Source of the DNA: Prochlorococcus sp. AG-409-B05
GTDB lineage: Bacteria > Cyanobacteriota > Cyanobacteriia > PCC-6307 > Cyanobiaceae
NCBI GenBank assembly: GCA_003216075.1
Contig: QCJK01000001.1
Span: 1 to 64,000 of the forward strand
Direction: 5' to 3'
Length of the DNA stretch: 64,000 nt
Positions 47,501 through 56,483 of the stretch are shown here, in pieces. The notes below the pieces were generated by a model that was not told where the DNA came from, ran no database searches, and was given only the letters and a program-made list of their open reading frames with translations. Numbering within the stretch: the stretch's first letter is position 1; every line of letters begins with the position of its first letter. The position numbers and the translations under genes are program-made.

Positions 47501-48407
47501 TCGAAAAACAACTAAAAATGAAATTAAATACTCATCAAGTAACCTTTCTATCAATGAAGGTTATTGGTCTAACCAAGGGCCCCTCTCGCAATTCCCAAGG
47601 GGAACTACCGCTGGCAATTGTCTTCACAGGATACTTGAGAAATTAGAGTTCACGAAAGAACTTACAGACCCTCATTCAAGAAAAGTCATAGAAGCTGAGC
47701 TACTGAAGTCTGGTATAAAAGCAACCCTAAAAGACTCTGTTGAAGAAGGTCTCAAAAGAGTATTAAATACTCCATTGGGTGGTCCTCTAGGAAACTTAAA
47801 ACTAAAACAACTTCATTCAAAACGGAAAATATCTGAACTTAATTTCGAAATGCCTATCGCCCAACATGGAAATCCATTGCATTCATCTGATATCTCAAGA
47901 GCTTTCAAGAAAAATCCATATTCTCGATTCTCCTCGTCATACTCAGAGGAATTAGCTTCCCTGAATATTCATAGTAGAGGATTTCTTACTGGCTCAATTG
48001 ACCTGGTTTTTATGGATAATGAGGATGCTTTAACAGCACGCTGGTGGGTAACAGATTGGAAAAGCAATTGGATTGGAAGCAACGATTCAGAAGGAGGAAT
48101 AGCTACATGTGGACCTGCTCACTACAATGAGAAAGCAATGGAAGAGCAAATGCTCATCCACCATTACCCATTACAAGCACATCTCTACCTAGTAGCATTA
48201 CACAGATTTTTAAATTGGAGACTTCCCAATTATTCACCAAAGCAACATCTAGGAGGTTATATATATGTATTCCTAAGAGGTTTACCTAGTGCTAAAGCTA
48301 TATCTGGAAATAAATATGCAAAGAATATTCCTGGTCTTGTAATAGAGACCGCACCAATTGACCGTGTTATTGAATTAGACAAATTATTTGAACAAGGAGG
48401 CAAATGA
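44589..48407 (+). CDS. recB: Exodeoxyribonuclease V subunit beta (RecB)
   Basis: RecB is the 3'-5' helicase and nuclease of RecBCD, which processes double-strand breaks for RecA. The 1272-residue protein has Walker A 'ASAGTGKTFALTHM' (Lys34), 'LIDEFQDTDPVQWRIL' motif II, 'VTIHHSKGLEYKVVICP', 'YVAVTRA', and the C-terminal PD-(D/E)XK nuclease with 'TDWKSNW' (Asp1156, Lys1158). Both helicase and nuclease active sites appear intact. The recD start overlaps its stop by 4 bases (ATGA). Confidence 0.97.
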   Translation: MIQKKFPEEFKFQPNEYPLEPGIRLIEASAGTGKTFALTHMVLRLLTEKEQSIKEIVVVTFTEAAASELKSRITNRIVTALENLKSLSTGNKIKVTDKVLENWLLNIYPNVSKLHHYASLLAIALEEIDWADITTIHGFCKRTLNRDALENTSSFNPLIEGENNSMIIDVVHEYWRKHIVELEKGDLKGLKSAGINIDTICRLLSTIDNNSTISFNIDENLNDWNNFPDKFSKVFNNYWFDFHSAWEDEGIELESRLRHLAEDYRSQGIKDTKPFSPKPTKNRHEIITKWIQSIESKFAISRNASKPSYDDIRRQSILGNYYHPSIYFGLEGKYKQINITPIKLKLQTAIAKLWDGPAEFVLKHALSWTSNILIERRKNRGVMNYGELLTALDPDLILTNNHSEISNDKTVLFKTLKQRYKTALIDEFQDTDPVQWRILKKAFGESSNHLLLMVGDPKQAIYSFRGGDLNTYLQARQEVDRIDKLLDNFRATAPLMRSLNLLLSSGLKRSNLKVEPLVALSEEKPLVLNNEQHSLKLLTLDLAESTNKTEKLISKSEFEKFIPTVVTNAVVEVLETHPNEIRPEDICILVGRHEQATKISKDLINVGIPSTLVNQGDILKSEASQVLQRFLDCLANPADIRNLKLVACSALMQWDLEKINDSEKNGELDELSMRFRHWSKKLERQNLISCLSELLGSQIIADLSKRGKLLSDLQQCTQLVEEAIYLEGLDAIGASRWLKRQRLHPIEQIPDERQPNSDIAESAINIVTIHHSKGLEYKVVICPYLWQAPPTPNGPLWRVENNQRWLIAVNSGWGEGREAALSTYEESLKEAERLLYVAVTRACAQLILIWANAANQEANPLNTFLFDPESIKKGINTLSTNLINEWLNKKNVPISISPAQFKKSSTSWKPPSPEGALSLGPIPKRILDRSWGRNSYSGWIKSANKMNEINYSYKLDSLEEDYKIEEDNNESRKTTKNEIKYSSSNLSINEGYWSNQGPLSQFPRGTTAGNCLHRILEKLEFTKELTDPHSRKVIEAELLKSGIKATLKDSVEEGLKRVLNTPLGGPLGNLKLKQLHSKRKISELNFEMPIAQHGNPLHSSDISRAFKKNPYSRFSSSYSEELASLNIHSRGFLTGSIDLVFMDNEDALTARWWVTDWKSNWIGSNDSEGGIATCGPAHYNEKAMEEQMLIHHYPLQAHLYLVALHRFLNWRLPNYSPKQHLGGYIYVFLRGLPSAKAISGNKYAKNIPGLVIETAPIDRVIELDKLFEQGGK

Positions 48408-50140
48408 AAATAACTAATTGGCCACCAACTTTAAAAACCGCTTTATTTCAAACCCTTATTAGACATATACCCCCGAAAGTCTCATCACTTCATCTAGAAG
48501 ATATAGTTAATGAGCTTATTGACGCTCTTTCGAAAGGAGAGATTCAGATAACCCTAGAAAATTCCTCGAAACCAAATGAACTAAAAGCTGATGGCTGGCC
48601 ATCAGCTCATTACCAAGCGATTATAGAGAGCGGATGGGTTGACGGAAACTCTTCGCCAATTTTACTGAAAGGCAACCAATTAAGTTGGCGTCGCTGGAGC
48701 GTCGAAATGAATGAAGTAATTGAAGAGTTACTGATTAAAAACAAATCCCAAAACAAATTGTTACCTACATCAAATTTACCAAATCCAAAGAAAAATACTT
48801 ACATACAAAAGTTGAATTTGGAGCAGCAAACAGCTGTTGATCGAATCGCAACACAGAATTTACTATTAATTAGTGGAGGACCAGGAACAGGCAAAACAAG
48901 TACTATTGCTCGAATACTAGAACATGCTCTTCAATTAAACCCTTTTTTACAAATTGGATTAGCCGCACCAACAGGCAAAGCGACTCGAAGATTGCAAGAC
49001 TCTTTACACCAAAGTTTTGAAGAAATCAAAAGACCACAAAACGAAATCATCTCTAAGATTCCATCTCGTACTCTGCACAGTTGGCTAGGAGCCAGAGCAG
49101 GAAGGTTTGAAAGAGACGCAAAAAACCCCCTACCACTAGATCTTCTTGTTATTGATGAAATGTCTATGGTTGATTTAGGATTAATGAAAGCCCTACTTAA
49201 GGCATTACCAAAAAAGACCCAACTAATTCTTGTTGGCGATCCAAATCAATTACCACCTGTTGGTAGTGGTGCGATATGGCATAAGCTACAAGAAAAAAAT
49301 ATACTTAAAGATTTTGCCGAAAGTGCGATTCACCTTCGTCAGGTTTACCGCAACAATGGCGCAATCGCCGAAACGAGTAAAATACTTCGGGAAAAAGATA
49401 TAAATTCTTTTTGGGCACACATTCGTACTCTGCCAAAATCAGCAAATATTAAAAAATATCATTTCCAACAAGACTTGATACCAAGTCTTGTTCTGAAAAG
49501 TCTACAAATTCATCAAAAACAACTCAATGATATTTCAGATGCATTATCAAAAGATATTTCTCAAGAAATTGAATCGTCAAATATTAGTTTGCAGAAGCAT
49601 GAAATTGCGGTTAATAAGCTACTTTCCATCATAGATAATCTAATGGTTCTTTGTCCAAAAAAGCATGGGTTATGGGGAGTAAACCATATACATCAACAAT
49701 TATTAGGTACTAATTTTGAGCATGATGCAGTTAATTGGCCTCCAGGGACTCCAATAATGTGTCTGGAGAATCAACCTGAACTAGGTCTTTCTAATGGTGA
49801 TATTGGAGTAGTAATTGGAAAGGAAAATCATTGCCGATTGTTATTTCGTATCTCCGATTATGAAGATCGTGTAGCATCTACAAAATTAATCCATCCGACT
49901 CGTCTTAAATCATTTCAACCTGCCTTTGCTATGACTATTCACAAAGCACAAGGAAGTGAAGCTAATACTGTAATTTTACTCTGGCCAGAGCAGTCTTACA
50001 ATTTTACGTCAAACAATGATTTAGCTCATAAAAGAAATAACTATGACTCAAAATTACTTTATACTGGTATTACAAGAGCACGGCACAAACTCGAACTCTT
50101 TTTGGTAGAGGAATACAAAGGAGAAAAAAAAACAAGTTGA
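48404..50140 (+). CDS. recD: Exodeoxyribonuclease V subunit alpha (RecD)
   Basis: RecD is the 5'-3' helicase of RecBCD. The 578-residue protein has Walker A 'SGGPGTGKTSTIARIL' (Lys164), 'LAAPTGKATRRLQDSL', 'VIDEMSMVDLGLMKALLKAL' (Walker B), 'LILVGDPNQLPPVGSGAIW' and the terminal 'AMTIHKAQGSEANTVILL' and 'YTGITRARHKLEL'. It belongs to the RecD1 type, with the gene directly overlapping recB as expected for a heterotrimer. With recC upstream it forms a complete recCBD set. Confidence 0.97.
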   Translation: MKITNWPPTLKTALFQTLIRHIPPKVSSLHLEDIVNELIDALSKGEIQITLENSSKPNELKADGWPSAHYQAIIESGWVDGNSSPILLKGNQLSWRRWSVEMNEVIEELLIKNKSQNKLLPTSNLPNPKKNTYIQKLNLEQQTAVDRIATQNLLLISGGPGTGKTSTIARILEHALQLNPFLQIGLAAPTGKATRRLQDSLHQSFEEIKRPQNEIISKIPSRTLHSWLGARAGRFERDAKNPLPLDLLVIDEMSMVDLGLMKALLKALPKKTQLILVGDPNQLPPVGSGAIWHKLQEKNILKDFAESAIHLRQVYRNNGAIAETSKILREKDINSFWAHIRTLPKSANIKKYHFQQDLIPSLVLKSLQIHQKQLNDISDALSKDISQEIESSNISLQKHEIAVNKLLSIIDNLMVLCPKKHGLWGVNHIHQQLLGTNFEHDAVNWPPGTPIMCLENQPELGLSNGDIGVVIGKENHCRLLFRISDYEDRVASTKLIHPTRLKSFQPAFAMTIHKAQGSEANTVILLWPEQSYNFTSNNDLAHKRNNYDSKLLYTGITRARHKLELFLVEEYKGEKKTS

Positions 50141-50328
50141 TAGACTTACAGTCTAATAAAACTAAAGAAATCAGAGTAAAAAGAAATAAATGTTCTAGGC
50201 TTATTAGTACAAGATGCTAAATTGATGTACAAACCTTTAAAAAGGCGAGTCAACACGTAACGGTTTGATGCCGGTTGGAAGTTGTCTGCCTGATTTGAAG
50301 GATCAATCAGGCCAACTCCCTAATCTTG

Positions 50329-52158
50329 ATGACTAATACAAAAACGCACGAAAAATCTTCGTGCTCTATTGATAACAATGCTATTGAGGATAAGAATTCC
50401 CAAATAATCGTTGAGTCACAGAATTCCGACTCAAAACAAGCCAATACCTCTAATCCTGAAGGGATGCTAGAGGATACAAAGGATTCTGGATTCGATGGGT
50501 TCGGTTTCAGTGATGCACTACTAAAAACACTCTCTAAAAAAGGATACAAGGAACCCTCACCAATCCAAAAAGCTGCATTTCCAGAACTAATGCTCGGTCG
50601 AGACTTAGTAGGACAAGCACAAACTGGTACAGGAAAAACAGCCGCATTTGCCTTACCCATACTCGAGCGAATGCGCAAAGAAGAACATCTCCCTCAGGTT
50701 TTGGTTTTAGCCCCTACTAGAGAACTGGCAATGCAAGTTGCGGAATCATTTCGTGCCTACGCAGCGGGACATCCACATATAAAGGTTCTTGCTGTTTACG
50801 GAGGATCTGACTTTCGCTCGCAAATAACTGCTCTTAAAAGAGGTGTAGACGTCATTGTCGGAACACCTGGTCGTGTAATGGACCATATGCGACAAAAGAC
50901 ATTAAACACAACCAATTTAGGGAGTCTTGTACTCGATGAAGCAGACGAAATGCTGCGAATGGGTTTTATAGATGATGTGGAATGGATTCTTGAGCAGTTG
51001 CCCAAACAGCGTCAGATGATTCTGTTTTCAGCCACAATGCCCTCCGTAATTCGGCGTCTTTCAAAACGATATTTAAATGACCCAGCCGAAATAACAATAA
51101 AAAAGCAAAAAGAAGAATCCAAACTTATACGGCAGAGATTCATTACCTTACAAAATAGTTATAAACCTGAAGTATTAAAAAGAGTTTTAGAAGCAGTTAC
51201 AGGAGAAGGTGTAATTATCTTTGCACGCACAAAAGCAATAACACTTTCGATAGCAGAATCTTTAGAAGTCGCAGGACATGATGTTGCTGTTTTAAATGGG
51301 GATGTCCCACAAAATCAAAGAGAAAGGACAGTTGAAAGACTAAAAAGTGGGAGTATCAATATTCTTGTAGCTACGGATGTTGCAGCAAGAGGATTAGATG
51401 TTGAGAGAATTGGTTTTGTGGTGAATTATGACATGCCTTTTGATAGCGAAGCCTATGTCCATCGAATTGGTCGAACTGGACGTGCTGGGCGTAGTGGTGA
51501 AGCAATTCTTTTTGTAAACCCAAGAGAAAAACGCTTTGTAAGTGGTCTTGAGAGAGCAGTTGGCCATCCAATTGAGCAAATGGATATTCCTAGTAATGAC
51601 CTAATTAATCAAAGCCGATTAGAGCGACTACACAACAAACTTACTCAAGCTGCAAGAATGGGAAGAGATCACGAAAAAGAAACTATCCTTCTGGGAAATT
51701 TGATCGAGCGTCTAGAGAGTGAATTGAAACTAAGTCACCAGGAAATCGCATTGGCAGCTCTAAATCTTGCCGTGGGACCTGCTCCGATTCTTGCTCAAGG
51801 AGATGAAGAATGGATTAAATCATCTAATTTTAGAGGTCGTAAAAATGATCAAAGAGAAGAACGGTATGGATCTCGTCGAAGAACTGAACGTCCAACGAGC
51901 CCACCTGAAGAGAATATGGAACGTTTTCGAGTGGAAGTAGGTCGTAGAGATCGCATCAAACCAGGAAATCTAGTTGGAGCAATTGCAAACGAGACGGGCT
52001 TACAAGGAAAGCTAATAGGGCGGATTCAAATTTTTGACCACTACAGTCTTGTTGACTTGCCCAAAGGCATGCCTGACGAACTTTTCCAAGATCTAAAAAG
52101 ATTAAAAGTAATGAATAAACAGTTACAAATTCAACGCAATACATATCAATCTCGATGA
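50329..52158 (+). CDS. DEAD-box ATP-dependent RNA helicase with DbpA-type C-terminal domain
   Basis: A 609-residue RNA helicase of the CsdA/DeaD/CrhR type, which remodels mRNA and ribosome assembly intermediates, often during cold stress. Motifs: Q motif 'GFGFSDALLKTL', 'AQTGTGKTAAFALP', 'PTRELAMQV', 'LDEADEML', 'SATMPS', 'ARGLDVERIGFVVN' and 'HRIGRTGRAGR'. After a charged, Arg-rich linker (about 505-530) comes a DbpA-like RRM fold ('RFRVEVGRRDRIKPGNLVGAI') as in CsdA. Start at ATG 50329; a TTG one codon earlier is possible. An RRM protein gene follows 490 bases later. Confidence 0.94.
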   Translation: MTNTKTHEKSSCSIDNNAIEDKNSQIIVESQNSDSKQANTSNPEGMLEDTKDSGFDGFGFSDALLKTLSKKGYKEPSPIQKAAFPELMLGRDLVGQAQTGTGKTAAFALPILERMRKEEHLPQVLVLAPTRELAMQVAESFRAYAAGHPHIKVLAVYGGSDFRSQITALKRGVDVIVGTPGRVMDHMRQKTLNTTNLGSLVLDEADEMLRMGFIDDVEWILEQLPKQRQMILFSATMPSVIRRLSKRYLNDPAEITIKKQKEESKLIRQRFITLQNSYKPEVLKRVLEAVTGEGVIIFARTKAITLSIAESLEVAGHDVAVLNGDVPQNQRERTVERLKSGSINILVATDVAARGLDVERIGFVVNYDMPFDSEAYVHRIGRTGRAGRSGEAILFVNPREKRFVSGLERAVGHPIEQMDIPSNDLINQSRLERLHNKLTQAARMGRDHEKETILLGNLIERLESELKLSHQEIALAALNLAVGPAPILAQGDEEWIKSSNFRGRKNDQREERYGSRRRTERPTSPPEENMERFRVEVGRRDRIKPGNLVGAIANETGLQGKLIGRIQIFDHYSLVDLPKGMPDELFQDLKRLKVMNKQLQIQRNTYQSR

Positions 52159-52649
52159 TAGATAATCAAATTCAGAAAAATTATAAAGTAAAAAACCATA
52201 TGCAATCGCCATAAGAAAATAAAATCAACATACACATATGGTGAGGGTAATGAGGTTAAAGCCAGCCAACTAATCACTATTTAGCTAATTTATCAGATAA
52301 ATAGTAATTACTTAGTTATTAATGTAACTGCTTAATTAGATCAAGTTTTAATAATTCCGAGCCTAATGGACTGGAAATATACAACAGATTTTATAAAGAA
52401 ATCATCACACATCTTTTAGGTAAAAAAACAAAGAAAGGATAAAAGAAGTTAAATACAAACTCTTTTCTCTTGTCCTTCTTATATCATGGTGTTTAGAAAC
52501 GGCTTCGCTGTAGCTTGGTTGCATCAGCTCCAGCTACCAGGACCTAAACGGCACGCTCCCCAGGCTTTAGCTTCCCAGCCAAAGCTTCCAAGGACTTTCC
52601 TTTTCGGACCAAGGCTTCCCTGATCACCTCACAATCAGTCCCATTAGGA
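52159..52649. other. Long intergenic region with GC-rich, repeat-bearing leader of the RRM gene
   Basis: About 490 bases between the helicase and RRM genes. The first 320 are AT-rich with no recognised feature. From about 52500 to 52625 the base composition shifts strongly to G/C. This part contains GCTTCC three times (52570, 52584, 52614), and a frame of 45 codons runs from ATG 52486 to TGA 52621, in phase with the RRM gene but stopped 26 bases before it. Small stems such as GCTTT/AAAGC and CCTT/AAGG can be drawn. It may be a regulatory 5' leader. Confidence 0.55.
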
Positions 52650-52958
52650 ATGACCATTTACATTGGAAACCTGTCTTTCCAGGCAGAACAAGAAGACCTG
52701 CTTGATCTTTTCAATCAATACGGTGAAGTGCAAAAGTGCACTGTTCCTCTAGATCGAGAGACAGGTCGCAAGAGAGGGTTTGCTTTTGTAGAAATGAGCA
52801 ATGATGCTGATGAACAAAAAGCAATTGATGACTTACAGGATGTGGAATGGATGGGGCGCATGATCAGAGTAAATAAGGCAACCCCTCGAGAAAGAACAGG
52901 GAGAGACAACAAAGGTGGCTACCAAGGTGGTGGAGGTGGTGGAGGCAATCGTTGGTAG
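52650..52958 (+). CDS. Glycine-tailed RNA-binding protein (RRM)
   Basis: A 102-residue cyanobacterial Rbp-type protein with one RNA-recognition motif: RNP2 'IYIGNL' (3-8), RNP1 'KRGFAFVEM' (41-49), and the usual four-stranded layout ending 'GRMIRVNKATPRE'. A short glycine-rich tail 'GGYQGGGGGGGNRW' follows. Such proteins are cold-inducible in freshwater cyanobacteria and can bind mRNA near membranes. The preceding leader is unusual (GC-rich, repeated), and a strong hairpin follows the stop, so this gene is transcribed on its own. Confidence 0.95.
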   Translation: MTIYIGNLSFQAEQEDLLDLFNQYGEVQKCTVPLDRETGRKRGFAFVEMSNDADEQKAIDDLQDVEWMGRMIRVNKATPRERTGRDNKGGYQGGGGGGGNRW

Positions 52959-52981
52959 CTGAATCCAAATATCTGAGAATT

Positions 52982-53012
52982 AATCACCAAAACCACTTGG
53001 TGATTGGTTTTC
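52982..53012 (+). terminator. Hairpin terminator after the RRM gene
   Basis: AATCACCAA and TTGGTGATT form a perfect 9-bp stem with an AACCAC loop, followed by GGTTTT. It lies 24 bases after the RRM stop and just before the stop of the opposite small basic gene, so it could serve both strands. The U-run is short. Confidence 0.6.
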
Positions 53013-53016
53013 ATAA

Positions 53017-53205
53017 TTAATCCTCAACAAGTTCATAATTCGCTTCTTTAAGGCATATATGCTCACAAAGTTGTCTTACGTGAACAAAGTTTTCAGTATC
53101 TTTTCTGAACCCATTTCTCAATGATGGGATGTCTTTGCGCAAAAAACTCCTCTTCCTTTTCGCAGTAAAACGGTTAAATCGATTTAAAGACCGTGAACGA
53201 GTCAT
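53017..53205 (-). CDS. Small basic protein of unknown function
   Basis: A 62-residue ORF starting at ATG 53205 with GGAG 7 bases before; a GTG two codons earlier is possible. The N-terminal half is extremely basic ('TRSRSLNRFNRFTAKRKRSFLRKD'), suggesting contact with nucleic acid, while the second half ('FVHVRQLCEHICLKEANYELVED') is neutral to acidic with two Cys. It is not ribosomal S21 or another small ribosomal protein I know. It is convergent with the RRM gene and divergent from the ABC exporter. Confidence 0.5.
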   Translation of the reverse strand: MTRSRSLNRFNRFTAKRKRSFLRKDIPSLRNGFRKDTENFVHVRQLCEHICLKEANYELVED

Positions 53206-53335
53206 GCGCACTCCATGCAGCTTGTCTCCTTTCTAGCTTATTCAACTCATAAAACCTGCGTTTACTAATACTTAGCTAAATTTGAACATCAAGCTGCATA
53301 TTGCACAGCTTCTATAAGCAAACCATAGCGAATAA

Positions 53336-55138
53336 ATGAATCAACTCAAGAAAACAAGCAAGAGTTCACTTTCAAGGTTGTTAAACAACCTTGAAAGTCA
53401 GAGGGCTTTAATCCTCGCCGCGACTTCTTGTTCAATTCTGAACAAAATCTTTGATTTGGCTCCACCAGTATTGATAGGGATTTCAGTTGATGTAGTAGTT
53501 CGCGAAAACAAATCATTCCTTTCCTCGTTTGGTTTTAACTCAGTACCAAGTCAACTCGGACTTCTTGCTCTTCTCTCATTCGTAATCTGGAGTGCCGAAT
53601 CCTTATTTGAATACTTATATAACTTCCTTTGGAGAAACCTAGCTCAAACGACTCAACATAACCTTCGAATCAAGGCATACGATCATCTACAAAGCCTTGA
53701 AATGGAATTCTTCGAAGAAGATAGCACGGGAAGAATAATGACAATAATCAATGATGATATAAACCAACTGGAACGCTTCTTAGACCATGGTGCGAATCAA
53801 ATTCTTCAATTAGTGGTAACAGTTGTATTTGTAGGTGGAGCCATGGCATTTTTAGCACCTGGAATAGCAATATTTGCATTTCTACCTATTCCAGTAATTC
53901 TATTTGGATCAATACGTTTTCAACGAATATTGGCACCTCGCTATAAAGAGGTAAGAGACAAGGCAGGTGATATGGCCTCAAGATTAAGCAATAATCTTGG
54001 AGGAATGCTGACAATTAAAAGTTTTGCAACCGAAGCATGGGAGCTTGAACGTTTAAAGCTAGATAGTCAACAATATCGAGTCAGTAATAGAAAAGCTATA
54101 AGACTTTCAGCTGCATTTATACCATTAATTAGATTTGCAATTCTATTTGCATTCTTAGCAATCTTATTAATTGGAGGTCTACAAGCTTGGGCAGGTGAAC
54201 TAGCTGTTGGCACATATAGTTTTCTAGTATTTATCACTCAACGGCTACTATGGCCATTAACAACACTTGGGCACACTCTTGATGATTATCAACGCTCAAT
54301 GGCATCAACAAATCGTGTCTTAAATCTAATCGATACACCAATATCAATTGCAGGCGGATCAATAGTCCTAAATCCAAAGAGAGTTAAAGGAGATATAAAC
54401 TTTGAAGAAGTTTTCTTTAACTACAAAAATCGAAACTCAATACTCAAAAATTTTAGCCTAAGAATACCTGCGGGTAAAACATATGGAATAGTAGGTTCTA
54501 CTGGCTCAGGGAAAAGTACTATTGTAAAATTATTACTAAGACTTTACGAATTGGCCTCTGGAGAAATCACAATAGATGGAATTCCAATAAAAAATATCAA
54601 CCTTTCAGACCTAAGACGATCAATTGCGCTGGTAACACAAGAAGTCTACCTTTTCCATGGAACAGTTCGTGAAAATATTTCTTACGGAAATACTCAAGCC
54701 TCAATCCATGAGATTAAGCACTCGGCCGAATTAGCTGAGGCATCATCATTTATAGAAAACCTACCAAATGGGTATGAAACACTCGTAGGAGAAAGAGGTC
54801 AAAAACTCTCTGGCGGTCAAAGACAGCGAATAGCCTTAGCCAGAGCAATCCTAAAAAATGCACCAATACTTATTCTCGATGAAGCCACTGCTGCAGTAGA
54901 CAACGAAACAGAAGCTGCTATACAAAGATCTCTTGAAAAGATTACAGCAAATAGAACAACAATAATAATTGCTCACAGGTTAAGCACAGTAAAAAATGCC
55001 GACAAAATTATCGTATTGGAAAAAGGACATATTGTTGAGACAGGAAGTCATGAATACCTATTAGATCAATGTGGTAACTATAAGGATTTATGGATGGTAC
55101 AGGCTGGTATACGCAAAAAAAAGGAAATCAATACTTAA
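53336..55138 (+). CDS. ABC exporter, MsbA/HMT-like, canonical ATPase site
   Basis: A 600-residue half-transporter, most like lipid or multidrug exporters of the MsbA class. A six-helix membrane domain (about 25-330) is followed by the ATPase domain: Walker A 'GSTGSGKST' (387-395), Q-loop 'LVTQEVYLF', signature 'LSGGQRQRIALARAI', Walker B 'LILDEATAAVD' with the catalytic Glu516, and switch 'IIAHRLSTV'. Unlike the exporter at 27920, its active site is complete. It could act as a homodimer or pair with that degenerate half. Substrate unknown. Confidence 0.93.
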   Translation: MNQLKKTSKSSLSRLLNNLESQRALILAATSCSILNKIFDLAPPVLIGISVDVVVRENKSFLSSFGFNSVPSQLGLLALLSFVIWSAESLFEYLYNFLWRNLAQTTQHNLRIKAYDHLQSLEMEFFEEDSTGRIMTIINDDINQLERFLDHGANQILQLVVTVVFVGGAMAFLAPGIAIFAFLPIPVILFGSIRFQRILAPRYKEVRDKAGDMASRLSNNLGGMLTIKSFATEAWELERLKLDSQQYRVSNRKAIRLSAAFIPLIRFAILFAFLAILLIGGLQAWAGELAVGTYSFLVFITQRLLWPLTTLGHTLDDYQRSMASTNRVLNLIDTPISIAGGSIVLNPKRVKGDINFEEVFFNYKNRNSILKNFSLRIPAGKTYGIVGSTGSGKSTIVKLLLRLYELASGEITIDGIPIKNINLSDLRRSIALVTQEVYLFHGTVRENISYGNTQASIHEIKHSAELAEASSFIENLPNGYETLVGERGQKLSGGQRQRIALARAILKNAPILILDEATAAVDNETEAAIQRSLEKITANRTTIIIAHRLSTVKNADKIIVLEKGHIVETGSHEYLLDQCGNYKDLWMVQAGIRKKKEINT

Positions 55139-55184
55139 AACAATACTTGATAGTTATATTCATGAATCAGATAAAATTATTTAT

Positions 55185-55742
55185 TTAAATAAGGAATGTA
55201 AATGAACTGATTACGCGTCTAAATAAACTCTCCACTTTAGGCCAACGTTCCTCATTAGTACTAGCAGCCAGCGTATATAATAACCCTTTGTCAACAACTA
55301 CAGTTGCCAATTCATGTCGTTTTCTATCACTTAAATAAATTGAATATTCCAAATCATAAAAGGTATGACCAGATAAATCTCTTTCTTTAGCTTCAACCAA
55401 CTCAACATCCCTTCCCGTTCCTTTTGGAGCAATCACCTCAGTCATCAACCGTTCACCAACAGTTTCAGGACTACCTAGGGCTGTCAAATCAACATCCTGC
55501 CCCACTTCTGAGACAACAAGACTTAACGTCTCATCACTATTAATCAAGTCGTGAAAAACAATTTGAGGACCACCAGTAACTGCAACTCTGGACCATCCCG
55601 TTGGGTAAAAGAACAGATACCTTCCATCAGGACTTTGAAAAGAGTTCAACCCTGCCGAGCCTCCACCTGTACAAGAGCCTAAGAAGGTGATCAAGATCAG
55701 AGCCACCAAAAGACCCGCTGTAGAACGCAAAAAACGAACCAT
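55185..55742 (-). CDS. PsbP-like lipoprotein (CyanoP family)
   Basis: A 185-residue PsbP-domain protein with a lipobox 'LITFLGSC' (Cys at about 24), so it is membrane-tethered on the lumenal side. The fold region 'FQSPDGRYLFFYPTGWSRVAV...GPQIVFHDLI' and 'ETLSLVVSEV..DLTALGSPETVGERLMTEVI' and the C-terminal 'LYTLAASTNEERWPKVESLFRRVISSF' are typical of cyanobacterial PsbP homologues, which assist photosystem II assembly. It is convergent with the ABC exporter and divergent from recR. Confidence 0.9.
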   Translation of the reverse strand: MVRFLRSTAGLLVALILITFLGSCTGGGSAGLNSFQSPDGRYLFFYPTGWSRVAVTGGPQIVFHDLINSDETLSLVVSEVGQDVDLTALGSPETVGERLMTEVIAPKGTGRDVELVEAKERDLSGHTFYDLEYSIYLSDRKRHELATVVVDKGLLYTLAASTNEERWPKVESLFRRVISSFTFLI

Positions 55743-55887
55743 CGATAAGTTTTGGCTTATATATGTCCCTATTCTGCCGGAGTCTTCAATTACTGGTGTG
55801 AAGACAAGTGAATTTGCATTCAGAAGTAAAAAGGCTGCTTAAATTCAAGGTAATTGCAACTGAACCCTGAGCGGATTCACAAGACCA

Positions 55888-56466
55888 TTGGCTCGGCTTA
55901 TTGACCAATTTCAGCAGTTGCCTGGTATTGGTCCAAGGACAGCCCAAAGACTTGCCTTACATCTTTTGCGTCAGCCAAAGGAGAAAATCCATAATTTTGC
56001 GAATTCACTTCTTGAGGCTCATGATCAAGTAGGACAATGCAAAAAATGTTTTCATCTCAGCGCTGAATCTGAATGCGAAATATGCCGAAACAATCAACGG
56101 TCTAAACAGCTGATTTGCGCAGTTGCAGATTCTCGTGATCTTCTTGCTTTAGAAAGAACACGTGAGTTCAAAGGTCTCTATCACGTCATAGGAGGACTAA
56201 TTTCTCCTATGGACGGAATCGGACCAGAAATGTTGGAAATTTTAAGTTTGGTAAAAAGAGTAGAACAAGATTCCGTAAAAGAGGTAATTCTTGCCTTAAC
56301 CCCAAGTGTCGAAGGTGATACAACTAGTCTTTATTTAGCTCGACTTCTGAAACCTTTCACAAAAGTAACTCGTATTGCCTATGGTCTACCTGTCGGAAGT
56401 GAATTGGAATACGCGGACGAAGTAACTTTGTCGCGTGCACTCGAAGGACGTCAAATTATTGACTAA
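55888..56466 (+). CDS. recR: Recombination protein RecR (start uncertain)
   Basis: RecR, with RecO, loads RecA on single-strand gaps. The 192-residue frame has the helix-hairpin-helix '[17 protein letters not shown]', the four-cysteine zinc finger '[16 protein letters not shown]', and the TOPRIM domain with '[13 protein letters not shown]'. The TTG at 55888 would cut into the conserved N-terminus: the in-frame residues just upstream read '[12 protein letters not shown]', close to the usual 'YTKPLSRLIEQF' of relatives. No ATG, GTG or TTG exists further up; the candidate is CTG 55867. The start therefore needs care; the identity does not. Confidence 0.93.
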   Translation: MARLIDQFQQLPGIGPRTAQRLALHLLRQPKEKIHNFANSLLEAHDQVGQCKKCFHLSAESECEICRNNQRSKQLICAVADSRDLLALERTREFKGLYHVIGGLISPMDGIGPEMLEILSLVKRVEQDSVKEVILALTPSVEGDTTSLYLARLLKPFTKVTRIAYGLPVGSELEYADEVTLSRALEGRQIID

Positions 56467-56483
56467 AACTGATTCTATTCCCT

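Noticed and set aside
53017-53205. Ribosomal protein S21 (rpsU) as identity of the small basic gene
   Set aside because: The characteristic S21 residues are absent; only size and charge are similar.
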